Source: Pseudomonas fluorescens
Lineage (GTDB): Bacteria > Pseudomonadota > Gammaproteobacteria > Pseudomonadales > Pseudomonadaceae
Length of the DNA stretch: 64,000 bases
Direction of reading: 5' to 3'
Assembly: GCF_001648775.1 (NCBI RefSeq)
Contig: NZ_LVEJ01000018.1
Location: 303,403 to 367,402 of the forward strand
A model generated the notes under the pieces. It was not told where the DNA came from. It saw only the letters and a list, made by a program, of their open reading frames with translations, and searched no databases. A program made the position numbers and the translations under genes. Positions 26,161 through 35,100 of the stretch are shown here, in pieces (the first letter of the stretch is position 1; each line of letters opens with the position of its first letter).

Positions 26161-27588
26161 TTACAGAGTCAGGAAGCCGTCGTAGAGACCGTAGGCAGCC
26201 ACCAGGGCACCCACGACCACTGCGGCGAAAATCAGCTTCTCGACGTTAGTGAAAATCGGTTGTTTGAGTTCCAGCTTGGCTTTGGCGAACAGGATCGCGC
26301 CAGGTGCGTAGAGCAGGGCCGAGAGCAGCAAGTACTTGACCCCGCCGGCATACAGCAGCCACACCGCATAGATCAGCGCGATGCCGCCGATAATCAGATC
26401 CTTGCGCCGTTCGGCCGCAAAGCCTTCGTAGCTTTCGCCGCGCACCGCCAGCAGCAGGGCATAGGCCGCCGACCACAGGTACGGCACCAGAATCATCGAA
26501 GTGGCGAGGTAGATCAGCGACAGGTAGGTGCTTGCCGAAAACAGCGTGATGACGAGGAAAATCTGCACCATCGCGTTGGTCAGCCACAGGGCGTTGACCG
26601 GTACGTGGTTGGCGTTTTCCTTACGCAGGAACTCCGGCATGGTGTGGTCTTTGGCGGCGGCGAACATGATCTCCGCACACAGCAGCACCCACGACAGCAG
26701 CGCTCCCAGCAACGAGATGATCAGACCGACGCTGATCAGCACCGCGCCCCAGTGACCGACCACGTGCTCAAGCACGGCGGCCATCGACGGGTTCTGCAGT
26801 TTCGCCAGTTCCGGTTGGGTCATGATGCCCAGCGACAGCACGTTGACCAGCACCAGAAACAGCAGCACGGTGATGAAGCCGATCACGGTGGCTTTACCGA
26901 CGTCCGAGCGTTTTTCGGCGCGGGCGGAGAAGATGCTCGCGCCCTCGATGCCGATGAACACCCACACGGTGACCAGCATCATGTTGCGCACCTGGTTCAT
27001 CACACTGCCCAGATCCGGATTTTTGATGCCCCAGATGTCGGCGGTGAAGATGTCCAGTTTGAAGGCGAACACCGCGATCAACACGAACAGCAGCAACGGC
27101 ACGACCTTGGCGACCGTGGTCACGAGGTTGATGAACGCCGCTTCCTTGATCCCGCGCAGCACCAGAAAGTGCACGGCCCACAGCAGCACTGACGCGCCGA
27201 TCACCGCCGCAACAGTGTTGCCCTCACCGAAAATAGGGAAGAAATAGCCGAGGGTACTGAACAGCAGAACGAAGTAGCCGACGTTGCCCAGCCAGGCACT
27301 GATCCAGTAACCCCAGGCGGACGAGAAACCCATGTAGTCGCCGAAACCGGCTTTGGCGTAGGCGTAGACACCGCCGTCCAGGTCAGGCTTGCGATTGGCG
27401 AGGGTCTGGAAGACAAAAGCGAGGGTGAGCATGCCGACAGCGGTGATGGCCCATCCGATCAGTACCGCGCCGACGTCGGCGCTGGCGGCCATGTTTTGTG
27501 GCAAAGAGAATATCCCGCCACCGATCATTGAGCCGACTACCAATGCAACCAGTGCACCGAGTCGTAGTTTTCCGGGAGCTTCAGACAT
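26161..27588 (-). CDS. arcD: Arginine/ornithine antiporter ArcD
   Basis: APC-superfamily exchanger that imports arginine against ornithine, first gene of arcDABC. The 475-residue protein has a dozen or more hydrophobic helices, opening with the APC signature LRLGALVALVVGSMIGGGIFSLPQN. The start MSEAPGKLRL has GGAG nine bases upstream. An Anr-type box lies 62 bases upstream. A close paralogue of identical length is transcribed divergently at 28027. Confidence 0.96.
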   Translation of the reverse strand: MSEAPGKLRLGALVALVVGSMIGGGIFSLPQNMAASADVGAVLIGWAITAVGMLTLAFVFQTLANRKPDLDGGVYAYAKAGFGDYMGFSSAWGYWISAWLGNVGYFVLLFSTLGYFFPIFGEGNTVAAVIGASVLLWAVHFLVLRGIKEAAFINLVTTVAKVVPLLLFVLIAVFAFKLDIFTADIWGIKNPDLGSVMNQVRNMMLVTVWVFIGIEGASIFSARAEKRSDVGKATVIGFITVLLFLVLVNVLSLGIMTQPELAKLQNPSMAAVLEHVVGHWGAVLISVGLIISLLGALLSWVLLCAEIMFAAAKDHTMPEFLRKENANHVPVNALWLTNAMVQIFLVITLFSASTYLSLIYLATSMILVPYLWSAAYALLLAVRGESYEGFAAERRKDLIIGGIALIYAVWLLYAGGVKYLLLSALLYAPGAILFAKAKLELKQPIFTNVEKLIFAAVVVGALVAAYGLYDGFLTL

Positions 27589-27621
27589 TGCATGACTCCA
27601 TTGCAGGAGAGAAGAGATCAC

Positions 27622-27663
27622 AGCGTAGTTCTGTTGTCTGTTCAAACAGCTGACTTAGATCAG
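27622..27663 (-). promoter_or_regulatory. Anr-type box and -10 of arcD
   Basis: CTGAC-TTAG-ATCAG at 27650-27663 is a variant of the FNR/Anr palindrome TTGAT-N4-ATCAA. A TACGCT -10-like hexamer (27627-27622, minus strand) would put transcription start near 27615, which centres the box at about -41.5, the class II position. This matches the known oxygen-limitation control of arcDABC by Anr. Confidence 0.5.
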
Positions 27664-27980
27664 TGCATGGTCACATTCCATTGTTAATGAATGACTTAGG
27701 CTTCGACTGAAGGCATAAAGCTATTGCCTGCAAGGCCCGTCCTAGAGGCTTTCTGGCTACATTTTTGGGAATGGCTATTATTACTTTCGAATTATCACGC
27801 TAGTTCTTTTTCAGCTTTTGGCAAATTTTCCGCCTCTGTTTTCAGTACAGAATTGAATTATCGGGATCAGCGCACAAAACTGTCTTAACGTGCTAGGCGT
27901 TAGCGTCATCCGCTATATATAAATGGGCGTTTGTCGGTATTACCTGATAAACGTGATCAAGCTTTATCCGTTTAGTTAAT

Positions 27981-28000
27981 AGTTGTTACAAATAACAACT
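27981..28000. repeat. Palindrome ahead of the second antiporter gene
   Basis: AGTTGTTA-CAAA-TAACAACT is a perfect inverted repeat centred about 36 bases ahead of the ATG at 28027. It could be an operator or a leader hairpin; its right half also makes an AATAACAAC Hfq/Crc-like motif. Confidence 0.6.
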
Positions 28001-28026
28001 CACAACGCACTTGAATGGAGATTCAG

Positions 28027-29454
28027 ATGTCGCAACCGACGCAAAAGCTGCGATTAGGCGCGTTGATCGCCCTGGTGGTGGGTTCGATGATTGGCGGGGG
28101 GATTTTCTCGTTGCCGCAGAACATGGCGGCGCGCGCCGATGCCGGAGCAATCCTGATCGGTTGGGGCATCACGGCGATCGGCATGCTGACCCTGGCATTC
28201 GTCTTTCAGACCCTGGCCAACCGCAAGCCCGAACTGGATTCCGGCGTGTATGCCTACGCCAAGGCCGGGTTTGGCGACTACATGGGGTTTTCCTCGGCGT
28301 GGGGTTACTGGATCAGTGCGTGGCTGGGCAACGTCGGTTATTTCGTCCTGCTGTTCAGCACCCTCGGTTATTTCTTTCCGGTGTTCGGCCAGGGCAACAC
28401 GCCAATCGCCATCGGCTGTGCCTCGGTGCTGCTGTGGGCCGTGCATTTTCTGGTGATGCGCGGGATCAAGGAAGCGGCGCTGATCAATCAGCTGACCACA
28501 GTGGCCAAAGTCGTGCCGCTGATCATGTTCATCGTCATCGCCGCCATCGCGTTCAAGGCAGACATTTTTACCCGTGACATATGGGGCACCAGCAACCCGA
28601 ATTTCGGCGGGGTGATGGATCAGGTGCGCAACATGATGCTGGTCACGGTGTTCGTGTTTATCGGCATCGAAGGCGCCAGTGTGTACTCGGCGCGAGCGGA
28701 AAAACGCAGCGACGTCGGCCGCGCCACGGTCATCGGTTTTGTCGGCGTGCTGGCGCTGCTGGTGTTGGTCAACGTGCTGTCGCTGGGGATCATGAGTCAG
28801 CCGGAGCTGGCCAATCTGCAGAACCCGTCGCTGGCGGCGGTGCTTGAGCACATTGTCGGGCCGTGGGGGGCGTTGCTGATCAGCATTGGCCTGGCGATTT
28901 CACTGCTCGGCGCGTTGCTGTCGTGGGCGTTGCTGTGCGCGGAAATCCTTTTCGCCACGGCCAAGGACAAGACCATGCCGGCGTTCCTGAAAAAGGAAAA
29001 CAAGAACCATGTGCCGGTCAACGCGTTGTGGCTGACCAACGCGATGATCCAGATTTTCCTGTTGATCACGCTGTTTTCGGCCGGCACTTACACCAGCCTG
29101 ATCTATTTGGCGTCGTCGATGATTCTGGTGCCGTATCTGTGGTCGGCGGCCTACGCGGTGCTGCTCAGCGGCCGCGGCGAAACCTACGAACACGCCTCGG
29201 CCGAGCGCACCAAGGACCTGCTGATCGGTGGCATTGCCCTCGGTTATGCGGTGTGGTTGTTGTATGCCGGCGGGGTGAAGTATTTGCTGTTGTCGGCGTT
29301 GCTCTATGCGCCGGGGGTGATCCTGTTTGCCAAGGCCAAACATGAAGCGGGCGAACCGTTGTTCACCCATGTCGAGAAGGGCATTTTCACCTGCGTGATC
29401 ATCGGCGCGGGGTTGGCAGCGTATGGGTTGTACAGCGGTGTGTTGTCGTTGTGA
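28027..29454 (+). CDS. Second arginine/ornithine antiporter-like protein (ArcD paralogue)
   Basis: A 475-residue APC-superfamily transporter, the same length as ArcD at 26161-27588 and alike over nearly its whole length (both have LRLGAL-ALVVGSMIGGGIFSLPQN and FGDYMGFSSAWGYWISAWLGN). Substrate is presumably a basic amino acid exchange pair, but this is inference. I start at MSQPTQKLRL because GGAG lies six bases upstream; an ATG four codons earlier has no such site. Its stop overlaps the next gene's GTG by four bases. Confidence 0.92.
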   Translation: MSQPTQKLRLGALIALVVGSMIGGGIFSLPQNMAARADAGAILIGWGITAIGMLTLAFVFQTLANRKPELDSGVYAYAKAGFGDYMGFSSAWGYWISAWLGNVGYFVLLFSTLGYFFPVFGQGNTPIAIGCASVLLWAVHFLVMRGIKEAALINQLTTVAKVVPLIMFIVIAAIAFKADIFTRDIWGTSNPNFGGVMDQVRNMMLVTVFVFIGIEGASVYSARAEKRSDVGRATVIGFVGVLALLVLVNVLSLGIMSQPELANLQNPSLAAVLEHIVGPWGALLISIGLAISLLGALLSWALLCAEILFATAKDKTMPAFLKKENKNHVPVNALWLTNAMIQIFLLITLFSAGTYTSLIYLASSMILVPYLWSAAYAVLLSGRGETYEHASAERTKDLLIGGIALGYAVWLLYAGGVKYLLLSALLYAPGVILFAKAKHEAGEPLFTHVEKGIFTCVIIGAGLAAYGLYSGVLSL

Positions 29455-30314
29455 GGTTGTCGCTGGCGTATGTGCCGCCGTATGACTGGGAGGCGATGTT
29501 GGGGTTTCTGGCGGCACGGGCGGTGGTCCGGATGGAGACCGTGGGCGATGGCGTGTATTCGCGCAGCATCGGGTTGAACGGTGTTCACGGCACGGTTTCG
29601 GTCTGGCTTGGGACGGCGGATGCGCTGGAGGTCGAGCTGGACTTTCCTGATCCGGCAGCGGTACCCGAGATCGTTTTCAGGTTGCGGCGGATGTTTGATC
29701 TGGATGCCGATGTGGCGCTGATGCAAGCGCATCTGGCGAATGATCCGTTGCTGGCGCGGTTGAATGCCGAGCGTCCGGGGTTGCGCATTCCCGGTGCGTG
29801 GGACGGGTTGGAGTTGGCGTTTCGCGCGGTGCTTGGGCAGCAGATTACGGTGGCGGCGGCGATTCGTCTTGCGGGGAAACTGGTTGCGCAATATGGCGCG
29901 CCGCTGGATTCCTCAGTACCTGGATTGACGCATGTGTTTCCCGAAGCGCCGGTATTGGCAGTGGCAGATCTGGCCGCGTTGGGCATGCCGAAAAGTCGCG
30001 CGGGGACGCTGTCGGGCGTGGCGCAGGCGTTGCTGGATGAGCCCTCGTTGTTTGAGCCGAATCGCGAGGGCGGCATGGCGCGGTTGTTGGCGCTGCACGG
30101 GATTGGCGAGTGGACGGCGCAGTACATTGCGTTGCGGCAGTTGCGCGATCTGGATGGGTTTCCCCATGGCGATGTCGGGTTGTTGCGGGCATTGGAAGAG
30201 TTGGAAGGGGAGCGGCCGACAGCGCGGGGATTGTCCTTGCGCGCTGAGGCCTGGCGGCCTTATCGAGGGTATGCGGCGCAGCTGTTGTGGACGTCCTTGA
30301 GCCGTGCTGATTGA
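29451..30314 (+). CDS. DNA-3-methyladenine glycosylase II (AlkA-type)
   Basis: Base-excision glycosylase of the HhH-GPD superfamily that removes alkylated purines. The 287-residue protein has an AlkA-type N-terminal domain (about 1-110, starting LSLAYVPPYDWEAMLGFLAARAV) and the HhH-GPD domain with ALHGIGEWTAQYIALR followed by the catalytic Asp in FPHGDVGLL. GTG start overlapping the antiporter TGA by four bases. No Ada-type methyltransferase domain is fused or adjacent. G/T-rich codon use is a little different from its upstream neighbour. Confidence 0.9.
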   Translation: MRLSLAYVPPYDWEAMLGFLAARAVVRMETVGDGVYSRSIGLNGVHGTVSVWLGTADALEVELDFPDPAAVPEIVFRLRRMFDLDADVALMQAHLANDPLLARLNAERPGLRIPGAWDGLELAFRAVLGQQITVAAAIRLAGKLVAQYGAPLDSSVPGLTHVFPEAPVLAVADLAALGMPKSRAGTLSGVAQALLDEPSLFEPNREGGMARLLALHGIGEWTAQYIALRQLRDLDGFPHGDVGLLRALEELEGERPTARGLSLRAEAWRPYRGYAAQLLWTSLSRAD

Positions 30315-30340
30315 TAGATCATCGCCCGGCCTTAAATTGC

Positions 30341-30655
30341 AGCCCTCACCCCAGCCCTCTCCCAGAGGGAGAGGGGGCCGACCGTGGTGTCTTGCGTTGT
30401 ACATCGACCTGAAATACTGAGTCGATTATGGATTCACAGCCAATCGTTCAAGTCGGTGAATCTCTTCAGTATCCCCGAATCAGTCCTTCTCTCTCTGAGA
30501 GAGTGGGCCGACCGAGGTGTTTTGCGCTGTCCATCGACCTGAAACATTGAGTCGATTAGGGATTCACCGATATTCGTTCAAGTCGGTGAATCTCTCGAAT
30601 ATCCCCCAATCAGTCCCCTCTCCCTCTGGGAGAGGGTTAGGGTGAGGGGCTTTTT
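30341..30655. repeat. CCCTCACCC-type repeat, tandemly duplicated core
   Basis: A 315-bp member of the second repeat family. Outer ends are GCCCTCACCCCAGCCCTC and GGGTGAGGGGCTTTTT. The core unit (GGGCCGACCG, then CATCGACCTGAAA, GTCGATTA, GGATTCAC, CAAGTCGGTGAATC) occurs twice with a 130-bp period. It fills the convergent gap between the alkA-type gene and the CoA-transferase gene, whose TAA stop merges with its A-run. Confidence 0.88.
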
Positions 30656-32003
30656 AAGCCCACTGTGGTTGATGAGAACCCAGTTCTGTGGCCGGCAACG
30701 CCCACTGAATCGGTGTGCCGCTGATCTTCACCGGCACCTGTAAGCGATGCGCCGGTCCCCACGGGGTCTGCTCAATCAGCAAACCCTGATCCTGTTCATC
30801 CTCGGCGCGCAGTGCTTCGTTTGTGCCGGGCCCATGTTCGATCAGCAAATTCGCGGTCCGCGCCAGCGACAATCGGGCAGAGCTTCCCCGGCCGTTGCGC
30901 AAGCGCTCGCTGAGCAACCTGAGCGCACTCGCCGCCATCAAATACCCCGTCGCATGATCCAGCGCCTGCACCGGCAACGGCGTCGGTTTATCGACCTGCT
31001 GCCAGCGCTGCCCGGCCTCGGCGATGCCGCTGCTCATCTGCACCAGACTGTCGAAGCCGCGGCGGTTCTGCCAAGGGCCGCTCCAGCCGTAGGCGTTGAG
31101 GCACACGTCGATCAGCCCCGGCGCCAATTGCTGGCGGCGTTCGCTGCCGAAACCGAGATTTTCCAGCGCATCGGCGCGGTAGCCGTGCAGCAGAATGTCA
31201 GCGTCCTTCAATAGATGTTCGAACACCGCGCGATCCGCCGGCTCCTGTAGATCCAGCCGCGCGCAGCGTTTGCCTAGAGTCATTTCCGGCACCACACCGG
31301 GCTCGTTCCAGGTCGGTGGATCGATGCGCAAAACGTCAGCCCCGAGCCCGGCGAGGAAACGGCTGGCGGTGGGACCGGCGAGCACGCGGGTCAGATCCAA
31401 TACTTTGATTGCGGCCAATGGTCGCTCGACTGAGCCTTGCCACGGTTGCGCGTTTTCATCCGGCGAATCGAGGAAGTGCACCAGTTGCTCGGCATTCACC
31501 GCCAACCCCTGTGGATGTTGCTGCCACTGTGCCCAACTGCGCATCTCGGCGGCGCAGCCCTTGGCCTCGACCACTGCTTGCTCCAGATCCGTGCTGGTCC
31601 ATTGCGCGACTTTCGCCGCCATCGCGGCGCGGTCAGCGCAGGCACCGAGCACGCGTTCAGCAGCGGCGCGATGGTGCGGGGCATTGGTGTGCAGGCGGAT
31701 CCAGCCGTCCTCGGTGGCGTAGTCGCCGGCGACCGGATCCCACAGCGGTGGCACTTGCCAGCCCAGCGGACGTAGCGAGTTGGAGAACCAGAACGAAGCC
31801 AGACGCCGATCCACTTCAACCGCAGGCAGGTGACCGGTCTGTTGCCGGATAAACTCGCTGGCGGCCTGACCGGCAGCGGCCATGCTGGCGCAGGCAAGGT
31901 CGGTGACGGCGAACGCCGAGGGCAGTGCGCCACGGTCAGTGAACGGGATCGGCGTGTGCGGCAAGCCGAGTGCGGCTTGAATGGACGTGAGTAAATCAGT
32001 CAT
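30654..32003 (-). CDS. CaiB/BaiF family CoA transferase
   Basis: Family III CoA transferase-like protein, 449 residues. The conserved CaiB/BaiF region occupies about residues 195-430 (IKVLDLTRVLAGPTASRFLAG, DILLHGYRADALENLGFG, and GFDSLVQMSSGIAEAG with the expected catalytic Asp). The first 190 residues form an additional N-terminal region also seen in a subset of these proteins. Substrate unknown. It stands alone with no acyl-CoA metabolism gene beside it. Confidence 0.85.
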   Translation of the reverse strand: MTDLLTSIQAALGLPHTPIPFTDRGALPSAFAVTDLACASMAAAGQAASEFIRQQTGHLPAVEVDRRLASFWFSNSLRPLGWQVPPLWDPVAGDYATEDGWIRLHTNAPHHRAAAERVLGACADRAAMAAKVAQWTSTDLEQAVVEAKGCAAEMRSWAQWQQHPQGLAVNAEQLVHFLDSPDENAQPWQGSVERPLAAIKVLDLTRVLAGPTASRFLAGLGADVLRIDPPTWNEPGVVPEMTLGKRCARLDLQEPADRAVFEHLLKDADILLHGYRADALENLGFGSERRQQLAPGLIDVCLNAYGWSGPWQNRRGFDSLVQMSSGIAEAGQRWQQVDKPTPLPVQALDHATGYLMAASALRLLSERLRNGRGSSARLSLARTANLLIEHGPGTNEALRAEDEQDQGLLIEQTPWGPAHRLQVPVKISGTPIQWALPATELGSHQPQWA

Positions 32004-32086
32004 CGAAGGCCCTCCGGAGCGAGAGGGCGATGATAGTGCAAAAGAATGTCGGGTCAGATGAAATCCCGCAGGTGAACACTTACCCC

Positions 32087-32175
32087 TGTGGGAGCGAGCC
32101 TGCTCGCGAAAGCGGTGGATCAGTCACATTAATGTTGAATGTGCTGCCGTCTTCGCGAGCAGGCTCGCTCCCACA
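32087..32175. repeat. REP doublet (REPIN)
   Basis: Inverted TGTGGGAGCGAGCCTGCTCG arms between the CoA-transferase start and the chemoreceptor stop. Confidence 0.92.
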
Positions 32176-32193
32176 GGGATTTTTGCAGGTTTG

Positions 32194-34332
32194 CTAGACG
32201 CGGAACTGATCCATCAACTTCATCTGCTGACTGGCCAAAGCATTGAGCTGGCTGCTGATCGCTGCCGACTCAGTGGCTTGCCCGGTCAAGGTTTCGGTCA
32301 CGGTACGAATCGCCGAGACGTTGCGATTCACTTCTTCAGCCACCGCACTCTGCTGTTCCGCCGCGCTGGCAATCTGCAGGTTCATGTCGCTGATCACCGT
32401 CACCGCGTCGCTGATCTTGCCCAGCGCATCCACCGCTTGGCGAATCTGCCCGGCGTTGTTGTGCGCCTGGGTCTGGCTCGAATGCATGGTCGCGACCACC
32501 CCACGGGTGCCAGTTTGAATGCGCTCGATCACGACGCGAATTTCTTCCACCGAGTCCTGCGTGCGCTTGGCGAGGTTGCGCACTTCGTCGGCAACCACGG
32601 CAAAACCACGGCCGCTCTCACCGGCGCGGGCCGCTTCAATCGCCGCGTTGAGGGCCAGCAGGTTGGTCTGTTCGGCGATGCTGCGGATCACTTCCAGCAC
32701 CGAGCCGATCTGCTCGCTGTTGACTGCCAGCGCTTCGACTTCAGTCACCGCTTTGCTGACTTCATCGGCCAGTTGATTGATGTCGCGGGTGCTGCGCTCG
32801 ATGATCGACATGCCGTCCTTGGCCGATTGATCGGCACCTTTTGCAGCATTGGCCGCGTTCGACGCGCTGTTGGCGACATCGTGGGCGGTGGCGCTCATTT
32901 CGTTGGAGGCGGTGGCCACCTGGTCGATCTCGCGGAACTGCACCTGCATGCCTTCGCTGGTCTGGCGGGCAATCTCCGAAGACTGGTCGGCGGTGCCGCG
33001 CGCTTCGGTGATGCTCTGTTTGATCTGCGCGATGGTCGGTTGCAGCTTGTCGAGGAAGCGGTTGAACCAGTTGACCAGTTCGCCCAGTTCATCCTGTTTG
33101 CTGTAGTTCAGGCGTTGGGTCAGGTCGCCTTCACCGCTGGCGATATTTTTCAGCATCTCGGCGACGCTGTTGATCGGACGGGTGACGCCGGACGCGGTCA
33201 GCCAGATCAGCAACAGGCCAACCAGACCGGCAACCACGGCGACCAGCAGCGCGGTGAGCACGCCGGTTTCCTGAGCATCATCGAGGACCGCTTGCAGCTT
33301 GACCGAGTCGGCCAGCAGCACTTGTTTCGGCAGATCGATGACCACGCCCCAGGCGCGCGAGTTGCCGATCGGGTCGACCGGGTAAACGGCGCGAATCAAG
33401 TCGCCCTGTTCGAGAATCTTCGGTGTGCCTGAGCTCAGCAGTTGCAGTACATCCTGGCCATCGGCGCCGAGGGTGTCGCTGATCTTTTTGCCGACCTTGT
33501 TGGCGTCAGAACTGTCGGCACCGAGCACGCCGCTGCCGGAGACGATCAGCATGTGCCCGGCGTTGTTGAACAGGTTGCGCTGGGAATCCACGGCCGCTGC
33601 TTGCAGGGCGTCGAGAGCAATATCGATACCAACCACGCCGATGGCTTTACCGTCGACGATCAGCGGCACGGAAATGGTCGTCATGAGCATTTCCTTGCCG
33701 CCGACGGTGTCGGCATACGGGTCGAGCAGGCAGGTGCGCTTGTTGTCGCGAGGGCAGGTGTACCAACTGTTGTAGGGCGTGCCGCTGACGCTGAGGGTGG
33801 TTTTGGTCAGGTCTTCTTCGACCATGATCGTGTTCAGCGAGGCGCCGGCGGCGCGGCTCCAATAGGTGGCGAAACGTCCGGCTTCGTTGGACTGGCGCGC
33901 GGCATCGTTGGCGAATTCGCTGTCCTTGCCGTCGAGAGCGTTCGGCTCGAAAGCGAGCCAGATACCGAGCACTTTGTCGTTGCGCTCGAACGCGGTTTTA
34001 AGGCTCAGGTTCAACTCTTCGCGCAAGGCGCCGGCGTCCAGCGAACGCTTGGCGGCCATCACCCGCATGTCCTTGATCTGGTCGGCCAGGGCGGTGATCA
34101 CCGTCAGGCTTTCGCCGAAGGTTTTCTGCACCCGCACCGCTTGTTCGGCGGCTTTGGCTTGCAGCAGGTTCTGCACGCTGGCAGTGAGCAGCTTGTTGCT
34201 GGAGTCACTGACCAGTTCGTCGTTCTGGTTGGTCTGGTAAATGTTCATGCCGACGATCAGCGCAACCACACCGAGCAGGCACAGACCGGAGAGCAGGACG
34301 ATTTTCAGGCGAATGGACAGAGAGTCGAACAT
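32194..34332 (-). CDS. Methyl-accepting chemotaxis protein with dCache sensor
   Basis: Transmembrane chemoreceptor, 712 residues: first membrane helix about 11-31, periplasmic dCache sensor about 35-355, second helix about 362-384, HAMP about 385-437, then the signalling hairpin with the conserved tip EQTNLLALNAAIEAARAGE and a methylation-helix pattern. The N-terminus (MFDSLSIRLKIVLLSGLCLLG) and sensor resemble McpU/TlpQ-type polyamine receptors of Pseudomonas as I recall them, so a polyamine ligand is a reasonable but unproven guess. No cheB/R or pentapeptide tail is present. Confidence 0.9.
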   Translation of the reverse strand: MFDSLSIRLKIVLLSGLCLLGVVALIVGMNIYQTNQNDELVSDSSNKLLTASVQNLLQAKAAEQAVRVQKTFGESLTVITALADQIKDMRVMAAKRSLDAGALREELNLSLKTAFERNDKVLGIWLAFEPNALDGKDSEFANDAARQSNEAGRFATYWSRAAGASLNTIMVEEDLTKTTLSVSGTPYNSWYTCPRDNKRTCLLDPYADTVGGKEMLMTTISVPLIVDGKAIGVVGIDIALDALQAAAVDSQRNLFNNAGHMLIVSGSGVLGADSSDANKVGKKISDTLGADGQDVLQLLSSGTPKILEQGDLIRAVYPVDPIGNSRAWGVVIDLPKQVLLADSVKLQAVLDDAQETGVLTALLVAVVAGLVGLLLIWLTASGVTRPINSVAEMLKNIASGEGDLTQRLNYSKQDELGELVNWFNRFLDKLQPTIAQIKQSITEARGTADQSSEIARQTSEGMQVQFREIDQVATASNEMSATAHDVANSASNAANAAKGADQSAKDGMSIIERSTRDINQLADEVSKAVTEVEALAVNSEQIGSVLEVIRSIAEQTNLLALNAAIEAARAGESGRGFAVVADEVRNLAKRTQDSVEEIRVVIERIQTGTRGVVATMHSSQTQAHNNAGQIRQAVDALGKISDAVTVISDMNLQIASAAEQQSAVAEEVNRNVSAIRTVTETLTGQATESAAISSQLNALASQQMKLMDQFRV

Positions 34333-34522
34333 GGGGCGATCTCGCGAATGAATAAACGGGTGGCAGGCGGATATGAACTATCCGGTTCGCCAAATCCATT
34401 CAGCGCCATTCAATGCTCATCGGCGCGAGGCGAGAGGGCATGAGGCGCGTGCCGACGGACGGTCACCGCTAAACGTTTGCGCAGGAGAATGTGCTGAAAA
34501 AGCGAATAATTACAGGGATGTT

Positions 34523-34933
34523 TCAGTGCGAAGACGGGTCAGTGCAGACCCGGATGGATTCCGGGCGCGACCAGATCCACAAATTGCCCAGGCTCATGCC
34601 GGCAATCGCCAGGTAAACCGGCCAGCCGTGGTCGAGCATCACCAGCATCAACGTCGCGCAAAGCAACATGCTCACCGTCGCGCTGACTTTGGCCTTGCGC
34701 GCGATGATCTTGCCGTTGCGCCAGTTGCTGAGGATCGGCCCGAACAGCCGATGGTTTTCCAGCCAGGCACTCAGGCGCGGCGAGCTGCGAGTCGCGGCCC
34801 AGGCGGCGAGGAGGATGAACTCGGTGGTCGGCAGGCCGGGCACGACGATGGCGATCAGGCCAATGCCGAGGCTGACGTAGGCCAGCAGGCCGAACAGCAC
34901 ACGGGCGAGTTTCGAGGAGGCGGGTTGCGGCAT
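34523..34933 (-). CDS. YbaN/DUF454 family inner-membrane protein
   Basis: A 136-residue protein with three or four hydrophobic helices (LLAYVSLGIGLIAIVVPGLPTTEFILLAAWA at the N-terminus, then VSATVSMLLCATLMLVML). The G-PGLPTT-F segment is the DUF454/YbaN hallmark. Function unknown. I start it at MPQPASSKL; an upstream ATG at 34990 would begin inside a REP doublet. It lies downstream of hemO on the same strand beyond the REP doublet. Confidence 0.82.
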   Translation of the reverse strand: MPQPASSKLARVLFGLLAYVSLGIGLIAIVVPGLPTTEFILLAAWAATRSSPRLSAWLENHRLFGPILSNWRNGKIIARKAKVSATVSMLLCATLMLVMLDHGWPVYLAIAGMSLGNLWIWSRPESIRVCTDPSSH

Positions 34934-34989
34934 GGGCTCGGGATTGCTGTAAGGCGAGATGGGGATTCTACAGACTTGCGCTGTTCCCA

Positions 34990-35078
34990 TGTGGGAGCGA
35001 GCCTGCTCGCGAAAGCGGTATGTCAGTCACATCTGTGTTGAATGTGCCGCCGTCTTCGCGAGCAAGCTCGCTCCCACA
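34990..35078. repeat. REP doublet (REPIN)
   Basis: Inverted TGTGGGAGCGAG arms between hemO and the YbaN-like gene. Confidence 0.92.
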
Positions 35079-35100
35079 GGGTTTTGTGGTGTGTCGGGAA

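Larger units (their letters stand above)
27589..28026. other. Divergent regulatory region arcD / arcD-like
   Basis: About 440 AT-richer bases with no gene. It holds the Anr-type box of arcD, a TATATATAAAT stretch near 27914 that could be the -10 of the rightward gene, and a perfect 8-bp palindrome at 27981-28000 just ahead of that gene. The sequence between shows no recognisable signal. Confidence 0.6.

Noticed and set aside
27946..27966. CTGATAAACGTGATCAAG as a second Anr box ahead of the arcD-like gene
   Set aside because: The half-sites TGAT and ATCA are seven bases apart instead of four, so it does not fit the Anr/FNR dimer.
30341..30655. The repeated core at 30341-30655 as a CRISPR-like array
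   Set aside because: Only two units with a 130-bp period, palindromic ends and homologues elsewhere in the window; no cas genes and no short unique spacers.
34400..34430. GCCGATGA (minus strand) as a FliA -10 for the chemoreceptor gene
   Set aside because: No TAAA-type -35 lies at the right distance upstream; one half of the promoter alone is not enough.
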